A stretch of DNA of 64,000 nucleotides from Ruminococcus sp. (GTDB taxonomy: Bacteria; Bacillota; Clostridia; Oscillospirales; Ruminococcaceae). Of this stretch, positions 16,498 to 23,898 are shown in pieces. The notes beneath the pieces are model-generated. The model worked only from the letters and a program-made list of their open reading frames with translations, did no database searches and was not told the DNA's origin. The stretch is taken from assembly GCA_021199375.1 (NCBI GenBank), contig JAJQIB010000035.1, forward strand, positions 1 to 64,000, given 5' to 3'. A program made the translations under genes and the position numbers. Each line of letters starts with the position of its first letter. Positions within the stretch are counted from its first letter, which is position 1.

Positions 16498-18007
16498 TCT
16501 CACTCCACTCCTCATACTGTCTGTTAATCTCGTCAAGAACATCCTGCATACCTGCGTCATATAGCTCTTGATTAAATTCAACAAGATAGCTGTCAATATC
16601 ATCACTTGTTGGGTTAAACTCTGAGATTTTATTTACAACGCTCAAATATGTATCCTTTATCTCACTTGCGTCAAATAGAAAGCCAAATCCGTCCAGATAT
16701 TGCGCATTTTCATAGGCAGATGGGTAGTCGTGAGCATATATTTCGTTGTTGGTTGTAGTGCATGGAGCAGAAACATAGCAGTTGTTATATATTAGGTCTG
16801 GTTGATATGTGGTTTCATCAGTCGAAATCATTTCAACAGTACCATCGCTGTTTATATTATGATTTACTCCTTCAATTCCATATGTTATAACATTGTTTGT
16901 TTTCGAATTAAAAGTAATATCCATAAGACAATCAAAGCTTAAGCTTTTGTTTTTAGATTTAGTCGAAATTCCTATAGCGCGAGTTGGATTCTTTATATAA
17001 TTGTTTTGCTGATAAAAAACCTTTGTCAAACCATCCTTTTCGTTTTCAATTGTTTCACCGTATGCGCATGGCGAAGATATGCACTCAATTGCCGTCATAT
17101 CTTCAAATGAAGAATCGATGGTTGCATATCCATCCATTCTCATTTCATTTATTAGCTTGTAATAGTCAAGTGCTTTCTCCTGTTCGAAAACATTTACAGC
17201 TTTTGAATTCTTAATTGCAATACCCTCATCAATATAATTTGCAATATAAAAATCTGAAGTAAAAAAGAAACGGCTAATGTTGACAAACATACCGGTAGCA
17301 TCATAGCAGTCTTTAAGCTCTTCTTGTAATTCATTTAGTGGTTTTAAAAAGCTTTCAATTGTATAGTCGGTTTCTTCAAATATTTCGTTGTTTACAGCAA
17401 ATCCATTGTCGCTATAAAGCGATGAATAGCTGTTGTCTATTCCATAAATACTGCCGTTGTATTTATAAGAATCCCAATATTCTTGAGGCATAAGGTTATA
17501 ATATTCGGAGTATTTTTCATCTGATAGATAGCTATCAAGAGGTTCAAATAATCCATTTTCAGAATAGTAATAGTAATTGTTTGAAATTGCTTCTTGACCA
17601 AAAATAACACCAAAACTATCTATTATATCTATTTGCTCACCATTGTCTATCATTTCATTTGTGATTTGATAGTATGATTTATTATCCTCCTCATAATCAA
17701 TGATATTTTTAAAACAAACAACATAATCATAACCGTTTTCGTACAAATAATCATTATATGCTTGCTCGTATGTTGGGGTCCATTCTGTGAGCCATACTAA
17801 AACTGTACTGCCTTCGTATGTTTTTTTATATTCTTCAAGCTTTTCATCGAAGGATGTAAAGTAGGTCAGATCTTGTTCTAAAGTAGTTTCTGAACTGGTA
17901 TCGGTTGTAATAACAGAACTACTGTTGCTGCTTGATGTAGAATCAGAGTTTGAACAGCCGGAAAATAAGATTGTTATTGCAACTGTAAAAGCTAATTTAT
18001 TTTTCAT
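16487..18007 (-). CDS. solute-binding-protein-like lipoprotein 1
   Basis: The 506-residue protein has a lipobox (ITILFSGCS) and the overall pattern of extracellular family 1 solute-binding proteins, for example NGLFEPLDSYL followed by QEYWDSYKYNGSIYGID (about residues 145-180). The C-terminal segment (about 430-500, GFGFLFDASEIKD onward) resembles the DUF3502 region of oligosaccharide-binding lipoproteins. No sugar permease gene is near. The last 230 bp are almost identical to those of the paralogue at 18665, while the rest is much more diverged. It overlaps the following lipoprotein gene by 11 bp and follows the secreted peptide gene. The ligand is unknown. Confidence 0.75.
   Translation of the reverse strand: MKNKLAFTVAITILFSGCSNSDSTSSSNSSSVITTDTSSETTLEQDLTYFTSFDEKLEEYKKTYEGSTVLVWLTEWTPTYEQAYNDYLYENGYDYVVCFKNIIDYEEDNKSYYQITNEMIDNGEQIDIIDSFGVIFGQEAISNNYYYYSENGLFEPLDSYLSDEKYSEYYNLMPQEYWDSYKYNGSIYGIDNSYSSLYSDNGFAVNNEIFEETDYTIESFLKPLNELQEELKDCYDATGMFVNISRFFFTSDFYIANYIDEGIAIKNSKAVNVFEQEKALDYYKLINEMRMDGYATIDSSFEDMTAIECISSPCAYGETIENEKDGLTKVFYQQNNYIKNPTRAIGISTKSKNKSLSFDCLMDITFNSKTNNVITYGIEGVNHNINSDGTVEMISTDETTYQPDLIYNNCYVSAPCTTTNNEIYAHDYPSAYENAQYLDGFGFLFDASEIKDTYLSVVNKISEFNPTSDDIDSYLVEFNQELYDAGMQDVLDEINRQYEEWSENEK
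16501..16730 (-). repeat. 230-bp near-identical repeat, copy 1
   Basis: Compared with 18676-18905, I count four differences in 230 positions, all in the first 61 bases of the plus-strand copy. The repeat ends abruptly at GGGTAGTCG, after which the two genes diverge. It encodes the C-terminal 70 or so residues of the binding-protein-like lipoprotein. Confidence 0.9.
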
Positions 18008-18021
18008 AATATCTTCTCCAA

Positions 18022-18060
18022 TAAAGCCTCTAAAAATATAAAAATTTTTAAGAGGCTTTA
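18022..18060 (-). promoter_or_regulatory. intergenic stem-loop between peptide gene and downstream lipoprotein
   Basis: A perfect 10-bp stem (18022-18031 with 18051-18060) extends inward through A/T pairs. No T-run follows on the minus strand and the next gene's Shine-Dalgarno (GGAGAAG) is immediately downstream. It may be a partial terminator or a processing/stability hairpin that makes the peptide message more abundant than the rest. Confidence 0.55.
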
Positions 18061-18079
18061 TGTATTTTAATAAAATAGA

Positions 18080-18472
18080 TTAAATAACTCCTATAGCACT
18101 CCATACCGCTGTAGAAACATAGGCAGAAGACGAAACAACCACATGAGTTGTACTAAGAGATTTCCATGCACCACCTTTTTTAGTGATAGTATCAGTAGTG
18201 GCTCTTGTGCCTCCATTTCCATTGCCTGTAGAATAGGTTTTTCCGTTGTAACTATATTTAGCCGTACCTGAAACGCTAACAGAAACGCTACTTGAAACAG
18301 AAGTTGATATTTTGATGGAATTAGTTGTAGCTTGATATGCAGAACATGTTGTCTTATACCCGCCAACATTACTATAAACAACGCTTTCCGCACTACCACT
18401 CATCGCCATACCACTAACCGCCATCATTACCGCAGCACCGAATGCTGCCATTCTTCTTTTAAATCCTTTCAT
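18080..18472 (-). CDS. small secreted peptide/protein, possible bacteriocin-like
   Basis: The 130-residue protein has a clear Sec signal peptide (MKGFKRRMAAFGAAVMMAVS, cleavage likely after SGSA near residue 28). The mature part of about 100 residues is rich in Ser, Thr, Val, Gly and Tyr, with one Cys and two Trp (GAWKSL and AVWSAI). The alternating pattern suggests a beta-sheet fold. I do not recognise the family. Size, secretion and company with two ABC transporters recall lactococcin 972-type bacteriocin loci, but I cannot see a convincing sequence match. The strong Shine-Dalgarno AAGGAGGT and its own promoter imply high expression. Confidence 0.75.
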   Translation of the reverse strand: MKGFKRRMAAFGAAVMMAVSGMAMSGSAESVVYSNVGGYKTTCSAYQATTNSIKISTSVSSSVSVSVSGTAKYSYNGKTYSTGNGNGGTRATTDTITKKGGAWKSLSTTHVVVSSSAYVSTAVWSAIGVI

Positions 18473-18500
18473 TGAAAAGACCTCCTTAAAATTGAATTTT

Positions 18501-18521
18501 TATGAGAATATTTAACTCATA
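18501..18521 (-). promoter_or_regulatory. 5'-terminal stem-loop of the peptide mRNA
   Basis: TATGAG (18501-18506) pairs with CTCATA (18516-18521). With the predicted start of transcription near 18520 this hairpin would sit at the extreme 5' end of the message, a position that often protects mRNA from decay. Confidence 0.45.
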
Positions 18522-18526
18522 CTTAT

Positions 18527-18555
18527 ATCATACCAGACTATTTCCGTTTTGTCAA
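18527..18555 (-). promoter_or_regulatory. strong promoter of the secreted peptide gene
   Basis: On the minus strand the -35 is TTGACA (18555-18550), the spacer is 17 bp and the -10 is TATGAT (18532-18527). It gives the peptide and downstream genes their own transcription start within the cluster. Confidence 0.75.
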
Positions 18556-18664
18556 GATTTTATTGCTATAATCTTATAAATTCGTCATTTTGCATAAAAA
18601 AGCTCTAAATATTTGTATATATTTAAATCTAAAACATTTACCAGAAAAATTAATGTTCAAATGG

Positions 18665-20206
18665 TTAGCTTTTCTCACTCCACTCCTCACACTGTCTGTT
18701 AATCTCATCAAGAACATCCTGCATACCTGCGTCGTAAAGCTCTTGATTAAATTCAACAAGATAGCTGTCAATATCATCACTTGTTGGGTTAAACTCTGAG
18801 ATTTTATTTACAACGCTCAAATATGTATCCTTTATCTCACTTGCGTCAAATAGAAAGCCAAATCCGTCCAGATATTGCGCATTTTCATAGGCAGATGGGT
18901 AGTCGTAATTTATAATTTCACCATCATTATAATAGCACGGCATTGAGATCAATGGATTGTTAAGCTTCACGTCTACACTATATTCGGCATCTGTTTGTTC
19001 ATTTATGTTCATTACAACTGTTCCATCGCAAATTTCATATTGGGTTCCCTCAACGCCATATGTGATTATGTTGTTAATCTCATCATTGAATATGACATTT
19101 AAGATTGCATCTACCGAAAGCTCTTTGTTTGAGGAATTTGAATTTACACCTATAGCGCTGCTGGGATTGCATATGTAATTGTTTTCCTCGTTTGCTATTT
19201 CTACAGTGCCTCTGTTGGTGTTATATATCACCTCTCCCACATCTAAATCATTTCTACTGTTTTTAATTGCTGCTGTATTTTCGGATTCCTCGTTTATCTC
19301 AAGAAATCCTTCCTGCGCATATTCATTTAACGTATTATAATATTCTGATATTTCATCCTGCTCGAATACATTTACTGCCTTTTGATTATCTATTGCGACT
19401 CCAACACCATTAGTAATGTAATTGGCTGTAAAAATATTATTCGTCCAAAAATAATCCGAATAAGAAGCTTTGCCGCCTATTTTTTCGTTAAGCTCTTTAT
19501 ATACTTCTCCAAGCTCTGAAAGCGTTTTGTTAAAGTCCTCTGCTGCAAGTCCGCTTTTTTCTAACGTGTCAGCGGATATTATCAAGCTGTTGTTGCTGTA
19601 AAGTGAAGAAAAACTGTTGTCAATACCATAAATATATCCGTTATATCTATACGAGTCCCAATACTTTTGCGGCATCAAATCGTAAAACTGCGTATATTCT
19701 TCTTGCTTAAGATATTCGTCAAGCGGTTCCAGTAAATCATTTTCAGCTAGGTAATAATAAAAGCTTGAGTACACATCAGAATCTAACACCAAGCCAAACG
19801 AACCTATGATATCTGTATTATCTTCGTTTTCAGCTAGCTCAGTTACAGCCGAGATATATGTTTGTGTATCGCTTACCGTTTCAGAATAGCTTAAGACCTT
19901 AAAGCAAATTACATAGTCATAATCATTCTCGACAAGATAGCTGTTCACCTCTTGCTCATAGGTAACATAATCATCGCAAAGCCATGTTAAAATCGTTTTA
20001 TCGGGGTAGCTTTCTTTATAATACTGATATTTTTCATCATAGTCTAAATAAGCCAAAGCTATTTCATCGTCAGAATCGATATTTTCGGTTACAGCACTTG
20101 ATGCTTGTGAAGCTTCAGTGGCTTTCTTATCATTAGTATTAGATGAAGCACAAGAGGCTAATGTGATTGTCAGTGATAATAGCAAGGCTATATATTTGTT
20201 GTTCAT
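18665..20206 (-). CDS. solute-binding-protein-like lipoprotein 2
   Basis: The 513-residue lipoprotein (lipobox TITLASCAS) has the same layout as the protein at 16487: an N-terminal acidic linker, a segment TILTWLCDDYVTYEQEV, the central NDLLEPLDEYLKQEEY and QKYWDSYRYNGYIYGID, and a C-terminal DUF3502-like segment. Its last part is encoded by copy 2 of the 230-bp repeat. Its stop is followed, 190 bp later, by the secreted peptide gene with a separate promoter. The Shine-Dalgarno (AGAAGAG) is moderate. It would be lipid-anchored outside the cell; no cognate permease is present, so transport is not its obvious job. Confidence 0.75.
   Translation of the reverse strand: MNNKYIALLLSLTITLASCASSNTNDKKATEASQASSAVTENIDSDDEIALAYLDYDEKYQYYKESYPDKTILTWLCDDYVTYEQEVNSYLVENDYDYVICFKVLSYSETVSDTQTYISAVTELAENEDNTDIIGSFGLVLDSDVYSSFYYYLAENDLLEPLDEYLKQEEYTQFYDLMPQKYWDSYRYNGYIYGIDNSFSSLYSNNSLIISADTLEKSGLAAEDFNKTLSELGEVYKELNEKIGGKASYSDYFWTNNIFTANYITNGVGVAIDNQKAVNVFEQDEISEYYNTLNEYAQEGFLEINEESENTAAIKNSRNDLDVGEVIYNTNRGTVEIANEENNYICNPSSAIGVNSNSSNKELSVDAILNVIFNDEINNIITYGVEGTQYEICDGTVVMNINEQTDAEYSVDVKLNNPLISMPCYYNDGEIINYDYPSAYENAQYLDGFGFLFDASEIKDTYLSVVNKISEFNPTSDDIDSYLVEFNQELYDAGMQDVLDEINRQCEEWSEKS
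18676..18905 (-). repeat. 230-bp near-identical repeat, copy 2
   Basis: This is the partner of 16501-16730 in direct orientation, about 2.2 kb apart. The span between the copies contains the secreted peptide gene, so recombination between them would delete or duplicate it. Confidence 0.9.
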
Positions 20207-20302
20207 TGGTTTCTCTTCTTTCTACTATTGAAATTCTAGAAGGTGAGTAAAATTATAAAAACATAAATGGCTATTTCATCTCAAAAACTAGTGCTCAAAG
20301 CT

Positions 20303-21859
20303 CTATACCAGTGAGCTTAATTCCTCATTTACCTCGTCAATTCCAGCATCTTTTAGCTTTTCGTTTGCGGCTTTAAGCATATCCTCATATCCGCCATAGT
20401 CACCATAGTCGCCATAAAATAAACCATAGAATTCATTGTTAATTTCAGCAATAGTATCAAGCTTATCTTGTAAATCATCTGATACTTCAAATTTATAGTA
20501 TGCAGAAATTTTTGAATTTTCGTTGCATAGCTTAAAATCTTCAGATTTTTGAGGATTATCATTGCAATTTGAATCTGTAATAATTGGATTGGTCATAGTT
20601 TCGTTAACGTCGTAAAATGGCAAAGCCTTATAATTTAAGCATATAGTGCCATCAACAACTACATAATTTCTGCCTTCAACACCATTGTAAATTAGATTAG
20701 CAAGCTCTTCGTCAGTGTTTAAAAGTGCTAAAAGCTCAAAGGCGCTTTTCTTATTTTCACTGCTAGATGAAATTCCTACAGCACAATTTATGTCTTCAAA
20801 CTGTAAATATCCTTCAGAAATAATAGTTGATATACTGTTATGTAACGGCATTGCAATGTCAACGCTACAAATTAAAGGCAGATATTCATCCATTGTATTA
20901 GTAACATAGCCTTTTTCGACATAATCATTTATTAGCTTAAAATATTCTATTGCATCTTCGTTTTCAAAAATATTTTCAGGTTTACTTGTTTTGGCGTTGA
21001 TAAAAACACCATTATATTTATAAAAATTCAGAATTTCATAATACAAATCATTATCTGGGCTAAGATACAATCCGCTATAACCATCAGAAGCAAACGAATC
21101 AAGATAGGGTTCTAAAGCTTCAATGCTTTCAATAGAGCTAATATCGAAATTATAGCTTTCACAGCTGCTTTCATCAAAAGCTAAAACTAAAGGAGCAGCT
21201 AGCTCGTAAATGCTTGATTTAGCATATGTTTTTCCGTCAAATGTTGTTGTTTGTGCCCAAAATAATTCATCAAACTCGTTATAAAAGGCTTGTCCAAGCT
21301 CGCTTTCAAAATAATCATTAAGTGGCTCCAGATAACCATTTTCAACGAACAAATTGAATGTATCATCATATCCGCCGAAATTTACATTTGAATATCCAGT
21401 GTTAACTATATCAATCTGCTCACCGTTTTCTATCATTTGCTCATAGACATCAAAATTTTGATTTAATTCTTGCGTTAAATAATCCATTTCGCTATTTAAA
21501 ATAAAATCTACATAAAAATCATAGCCCTTTTCATCAAGATAATCATTCACTGCATTTTCTATAGCAATTTCATCACAAGCTCTTTGTTGGTCAATAGAAG
21601 CAGCAAATGTGTCATAATTTGTCAAATAAACAAGCTTGGTTTTGCCATCATATGTATTAGGCTCAACCTCGTCAACCTCAAAACAACAAAAACCGCTTTC
21701 GTCAACTTCATAGCTAACCTCTGTTTCACTATTTGACGAGCTTTCCTTTTTATCAATGCTTTCTATAGTTGATTCTTGACTATTAGAATCCGAAACTGAT
21801 GAACATGACGTTCCTAATAGCGATAGCAAAACTAAAAAAGCTAAACATTTGTTTTTCAT
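20303..21859 (-). CDS. solute-binding-protein-like lipoprotein 3
   Basis: The 518-residue lipoprotein (lipobox SLLGTSCSS) is a more distant paralogue of the two downstream proteins. It keeps NGYLEPLNDYFESELGQAF, a central FWAQTTTFDGKTYAKSS and the C-terminal pattern ending in a predicted helix with KLKDAGIDEVNEEL. The N-terminal 60 residues are an acidic low-complexity linker. It lacks the near-identical 3' repeat of its neighbours. It starts 9 bp after the upstream lipoprotein gene ends, with Shine-Dalgarno AGAGGT, so the two are co-translated. The ligand is unknown. Confidence 0.72.
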   Translation of the reverse strand: MKNKCLAFLVLLSLLGTSCSSVSDSNSQESTIESIDKKESSSNSETEVSYEVDESGFCCFEVDEVEPNTYDGKTKLVYLTNYDTFAASIDQQRACDEIAIENAVNDYLDEKGYDFYVDFILNSEMDYLTQELNQNFDVYEQMIENGEQIDIVNTGYSNVNFGGYDDTFNLFVENGYLEPLNDYFESELGQAFYNEFDELFWAQTTTFDGKTYAKSSIYELAAPLVLAFDESSCESYNFDISSIESIEALEPYLDSFASDGYSGLYLSPDNDLYYEILNFYKYNGVFINAKTSKPENIFENEDAIEYFKLINDYVEKGYVTNTMDEYLPLICSVDIAMPLHNSISTIISEGYLQFEDINCAVGISSSSENKKSAFELLALLNTDEELANLIYNGVEGRNYVVVDGTICLNYKALPFYDVNETMTNPIITDSNCNDNPQKSEDFKLCNENSKISAYYKFEVSDDLQDKLDTIAEINNEFYGLFYGDYGDYGGYEDMLKAANEKLKDAGIDEVNEELSSLV

Positions 21860-21868
21860 TTTTTACCT

Positions 21869-23038
21869 CTAATAATCTAGTTGCTCAAAACAAAAGTGCG
21901 CATTCTCAAAATCTAAATTCCAAAAATCCTCATCACTCAAAATACCGAAGCTGTCTTGTTCACTATTTTGGTAAAGTATTATGTATTTCGATGAATTTCG
22001 TCCATTAATGTAAACATATTGGTCATCGGCGAATTCACACTCTTTGGTTATTTTCTTGTCTTTTAAGCTGTAGATGGTGGCTCCTCTTTTGTCAGTCCCA
22101 TCTGAATTCGATGTATTACAAAGATAAAACAGCCTGTCATCATCCATATATATGCTATAAGCCGTGCCATCACACTCTAAAATTTCTTCTTTATCATTGG
22201 TTTCAAGATCAAGCTTGTATATATAAGAAATATTTGAGTCGTCATATATCGAATATAACATTGTATTTTCGTCATAACCGCTTATATTTATATTGCTGTC
22301 CATTTTCAAGATTTCAGTTTTTTGTCCGTCAGACAAATCGAACGACTCAAATGTATCAGAGTATGAATCATCATTCATTTCCGAATAGGATATATATGCT
22401 TTATCATTATAAAGATACAAGCTTTTATTTCCTATTATGCATTCATTTTCTTTGCCCACATCAGCAATTTTTTCATATGAAAGTTCATCAAGATCCAGCA
22501 AGCATAAAGAATATTCGCCATCAACATCACTGCTTTCCAGATTGTCAGTGTTAAAAACTTCTCCGATGAAAAGTAATTTGCCATCACAAAACGATGGGAA
22601 TCCCACTGTTGAAAATGTTATGTCACATTCAAGAACATTCTTTTTATTTGTGCCATCGGTGTTAGATTTGATAACTGTAAATTCATTTACATTGCTGTAG
22701 CATATAGAATAAAGACTCTCGTTATACAAAAATGAATAGACATAAAAGCTACCTCCAGGCGATGCCGCGCTACAAGATGTATTATTATTTTCGCTGTAGG
22801 TTTCGTGTTTGCAGTCTGGCTTTGAACAAAATACATCAAAGCTTTCACTGTTTAAATCCCAGCAATACAAAAGATCGTTATTTAGTGTTGAGCTTGTAAA
22901 AGCATAGTCATCACTAATAGTCATATTACTCGCAAATTCTATATTTGTCTCGCTTTTTTTCTCGTTCTTTTCGGATTTACCGCAGCTTGACAAAAACACT
23001 GCTAATGTTAATAATATAAGCTTTTTTTGAATATGCAT
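21869..23038 (-). CDS. lipoprotein with CxKPxCxH motif, probable beta-propeller
   Basis: The 389-residue lipoprotein (lipobox AVFLSSCGK) has CSKPDCKH at about residues 71-78 followed by a further Cys, and repeated four-strand-like blocks (LYCWDLNSESFDVF, LLFIGEVFN, SLYLYNDKAYISY, LFYLCNTSN) expected of a beta-propeller. It is a paralogue of the protein at 15367. It is the first gene after a terminator-like hairpin and may be transcribed by read-through from the FtsX-type ABC operon or from an unrecognised promoter. An extracytoplasmic sensing or binding role is inferred only from fold and context. Confidence 0.68.
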   Translation of the reverse strand: MHIQKKLILLTLAVFLSSCGKSEKNEKKSETNIEFASNMTISDDYAFTSSTLNNDLLYCWDLNSESFDVFCSKPDCKHETYSENNNTSCSAASPGGSFYVYSFLYNESLYSICYSNVNEFTVIKSNTDGTNKKNVLECDITFSTVGFPSFCDGKLLFIGEVFNTDNLESSDVDGEYSLCLLDLDELSYEKIADVGKENECIIGNKSLYLYNDKAYISYSEMNDDSYSDTFESFDLSDGQKTEILKMDSNINISGYDENTMLYSIYDDSNISYIYKLDLETNDKEEILECDGTAYSIYMDDDRLFYLCNTSNSDGTDKRGATIYSLKDKKITKECEFADDQYVYINGRNSSKYIILYQNSEQDSFGILSDEDFWNLDFENAHFCFEQLDY

Positions 23039-23065
23039 AAAATCATCCTTGCAAGTTTTCTGTTA

Positions 23066-23109
23066 AGAAAAATGTCACATTAGAATTGATAAAAAGCCTA
23101 GTGTGACAT
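23066..23109 (-). terminator. intrinsic terminator after the FtsX-type ABC operon
   Basis: A 12-bp inverted repeat (23072-23083 with 23098-23109, one G:U-type mismatch) is followed on the minus strand by TTTTTCTT. It lies between the ATPase gene and the lipoprotein cluster, so the cluster depends on read-through or its own start. Confidence 0.75.
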
Positions 23110-23125
23110 GATCGAATTTAAAGAA

Positions 23126-23260
23126 TTAAACTAATGAACCTTTATAAGCCTCTGCATTTTTGTATTTATGTATGATTGTGTCAGATAGAAATGTTCCTAC
23201 TGATGGAGTTGAACAATTCGTGCTAACAGCTCTTATGCAACAATTTCCCCATCCGAAATC
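23126..23260 (-). pseudogene. start-less 44-codon reading frame, Cys-containing peptide remnant?
   Basis: Between a TGA (23263-23261) and TAA (23128-23126), a frame different from the ATPase encodes 44 residues including GWGNCCIRAVSTNCSTP and SDTIIHKYKNAEAYKGSLV. It has three Cys, a Gly/Trp-rich beginning and natural-looking codon use. There is no ATG, GTG or TTG in the open segment, and its first third overlaps the end of the ATPase gene. It ends just before the operon terminator. It may be the remains of a small peptide gene whose leader was lost when it was joined to the ATPase. It could also be chance. Confidence 0.35.
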
Positions 23261-23898
23261 TCAATTACTCTGTCGCACTGCTCAGCAACCTTTGGGTCGT
23301 GGGTAACGATTATAACGGTTGAGCCCTGTTTGTTAAGTGTTTTAAACAAATCCATAATCTCCGCTGAGGTCTTTGTGTCAAGCGCTCCCGTAGGCTCGTC
23401 TGCTAAAATCATGCTTGGCTCGTTCACAATCGCTCTCGCAATTGCCACACGCTGCTTTTGCCCGCCCGAAAGCTTGTTGCAGGGCTTTTTCGCAAGGTCG
23501 TCAATTCCGACTGATTTAAGTGCCTCAAGTGCCTTCTCCTTTTTGTTCTTCACCTTCTGCTTTGAAAAGTTTAGCGGTATCAGAACATTTTCAAGTGCGG
23601 TAAAATCCTCAACCAGTGCAAAATCCTGCATAACCATACCGATTTTTTCGTTTCTGATTTTTGCATACTGCTTTTCAGAAAGGTCCTTAACAAGCGTATC
23701 ATCAATGTGATATTCACCGCCCTGATAGCTATCGATGCAGGCTAAAATGTGCAAAAGCGTTGACTTTCCCGCTCCCGATTTGCCTATAATTGCGACAAGC
23801 TCGCCATCGTCAATTTCGCATGAAACTCCATGCAGAGCCTCAAACTCGTTTGCCTTCTTCGGATTGTAGACCTTTACTACGTTGTCTAGTTTAATCAT
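23233..23898 (-). CDS. ABC transporter ATP-binding protein, MacB/LolD type
   Basis: The 221-residue protein is a typical small ATPase of FtsX-type transporters: Walker A GKSGAGKST (near residue 40), Q-loop VMQDFALV, signature NKLSGGQKQR, Walker B MILADEPTGALD and switch His in VTHDPKVAEQC. The ATG at 23898 overlaps the preceding permease stop as ATGA and has GGAGGAG upstream. A longer in-frame start would lie inside the permease gene. It is the only ATPase for the four permease genes upstream and would serve all of them in the membrane complex. Confidence 0.94.
   Translation of the reverse strand: MIKLDNVVKVYNPKKANEFEALHGVSCEIDDGELVAIIGKSGAGKSTLLHILACIDSYQGGEYHIDDTLVKDLSEKQYAKIRNEKIGMVMQDFALVEDFTALENVLIPLNFSKQKVKNKKEKALEALKSVGIDDLAKKPCNKLSGGQKQRVAIARAIVNEPSMILADEPTGALDTKTSAEIMDLFKTLNKQGSTVIIVTHDPKVAEQCDRVIEISDGEIVA

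Noticed and set aside
23245-23260. Programmed -1 frameshift from the ATPase into the Cys-containing frame
   Set aside because: The region GGGGAAA is not a heptamer of the X-XXY-YYZ type in the ATPase frame, and no downstream stimulatory structure was seen before the stop. The remnant explanation is simpler.
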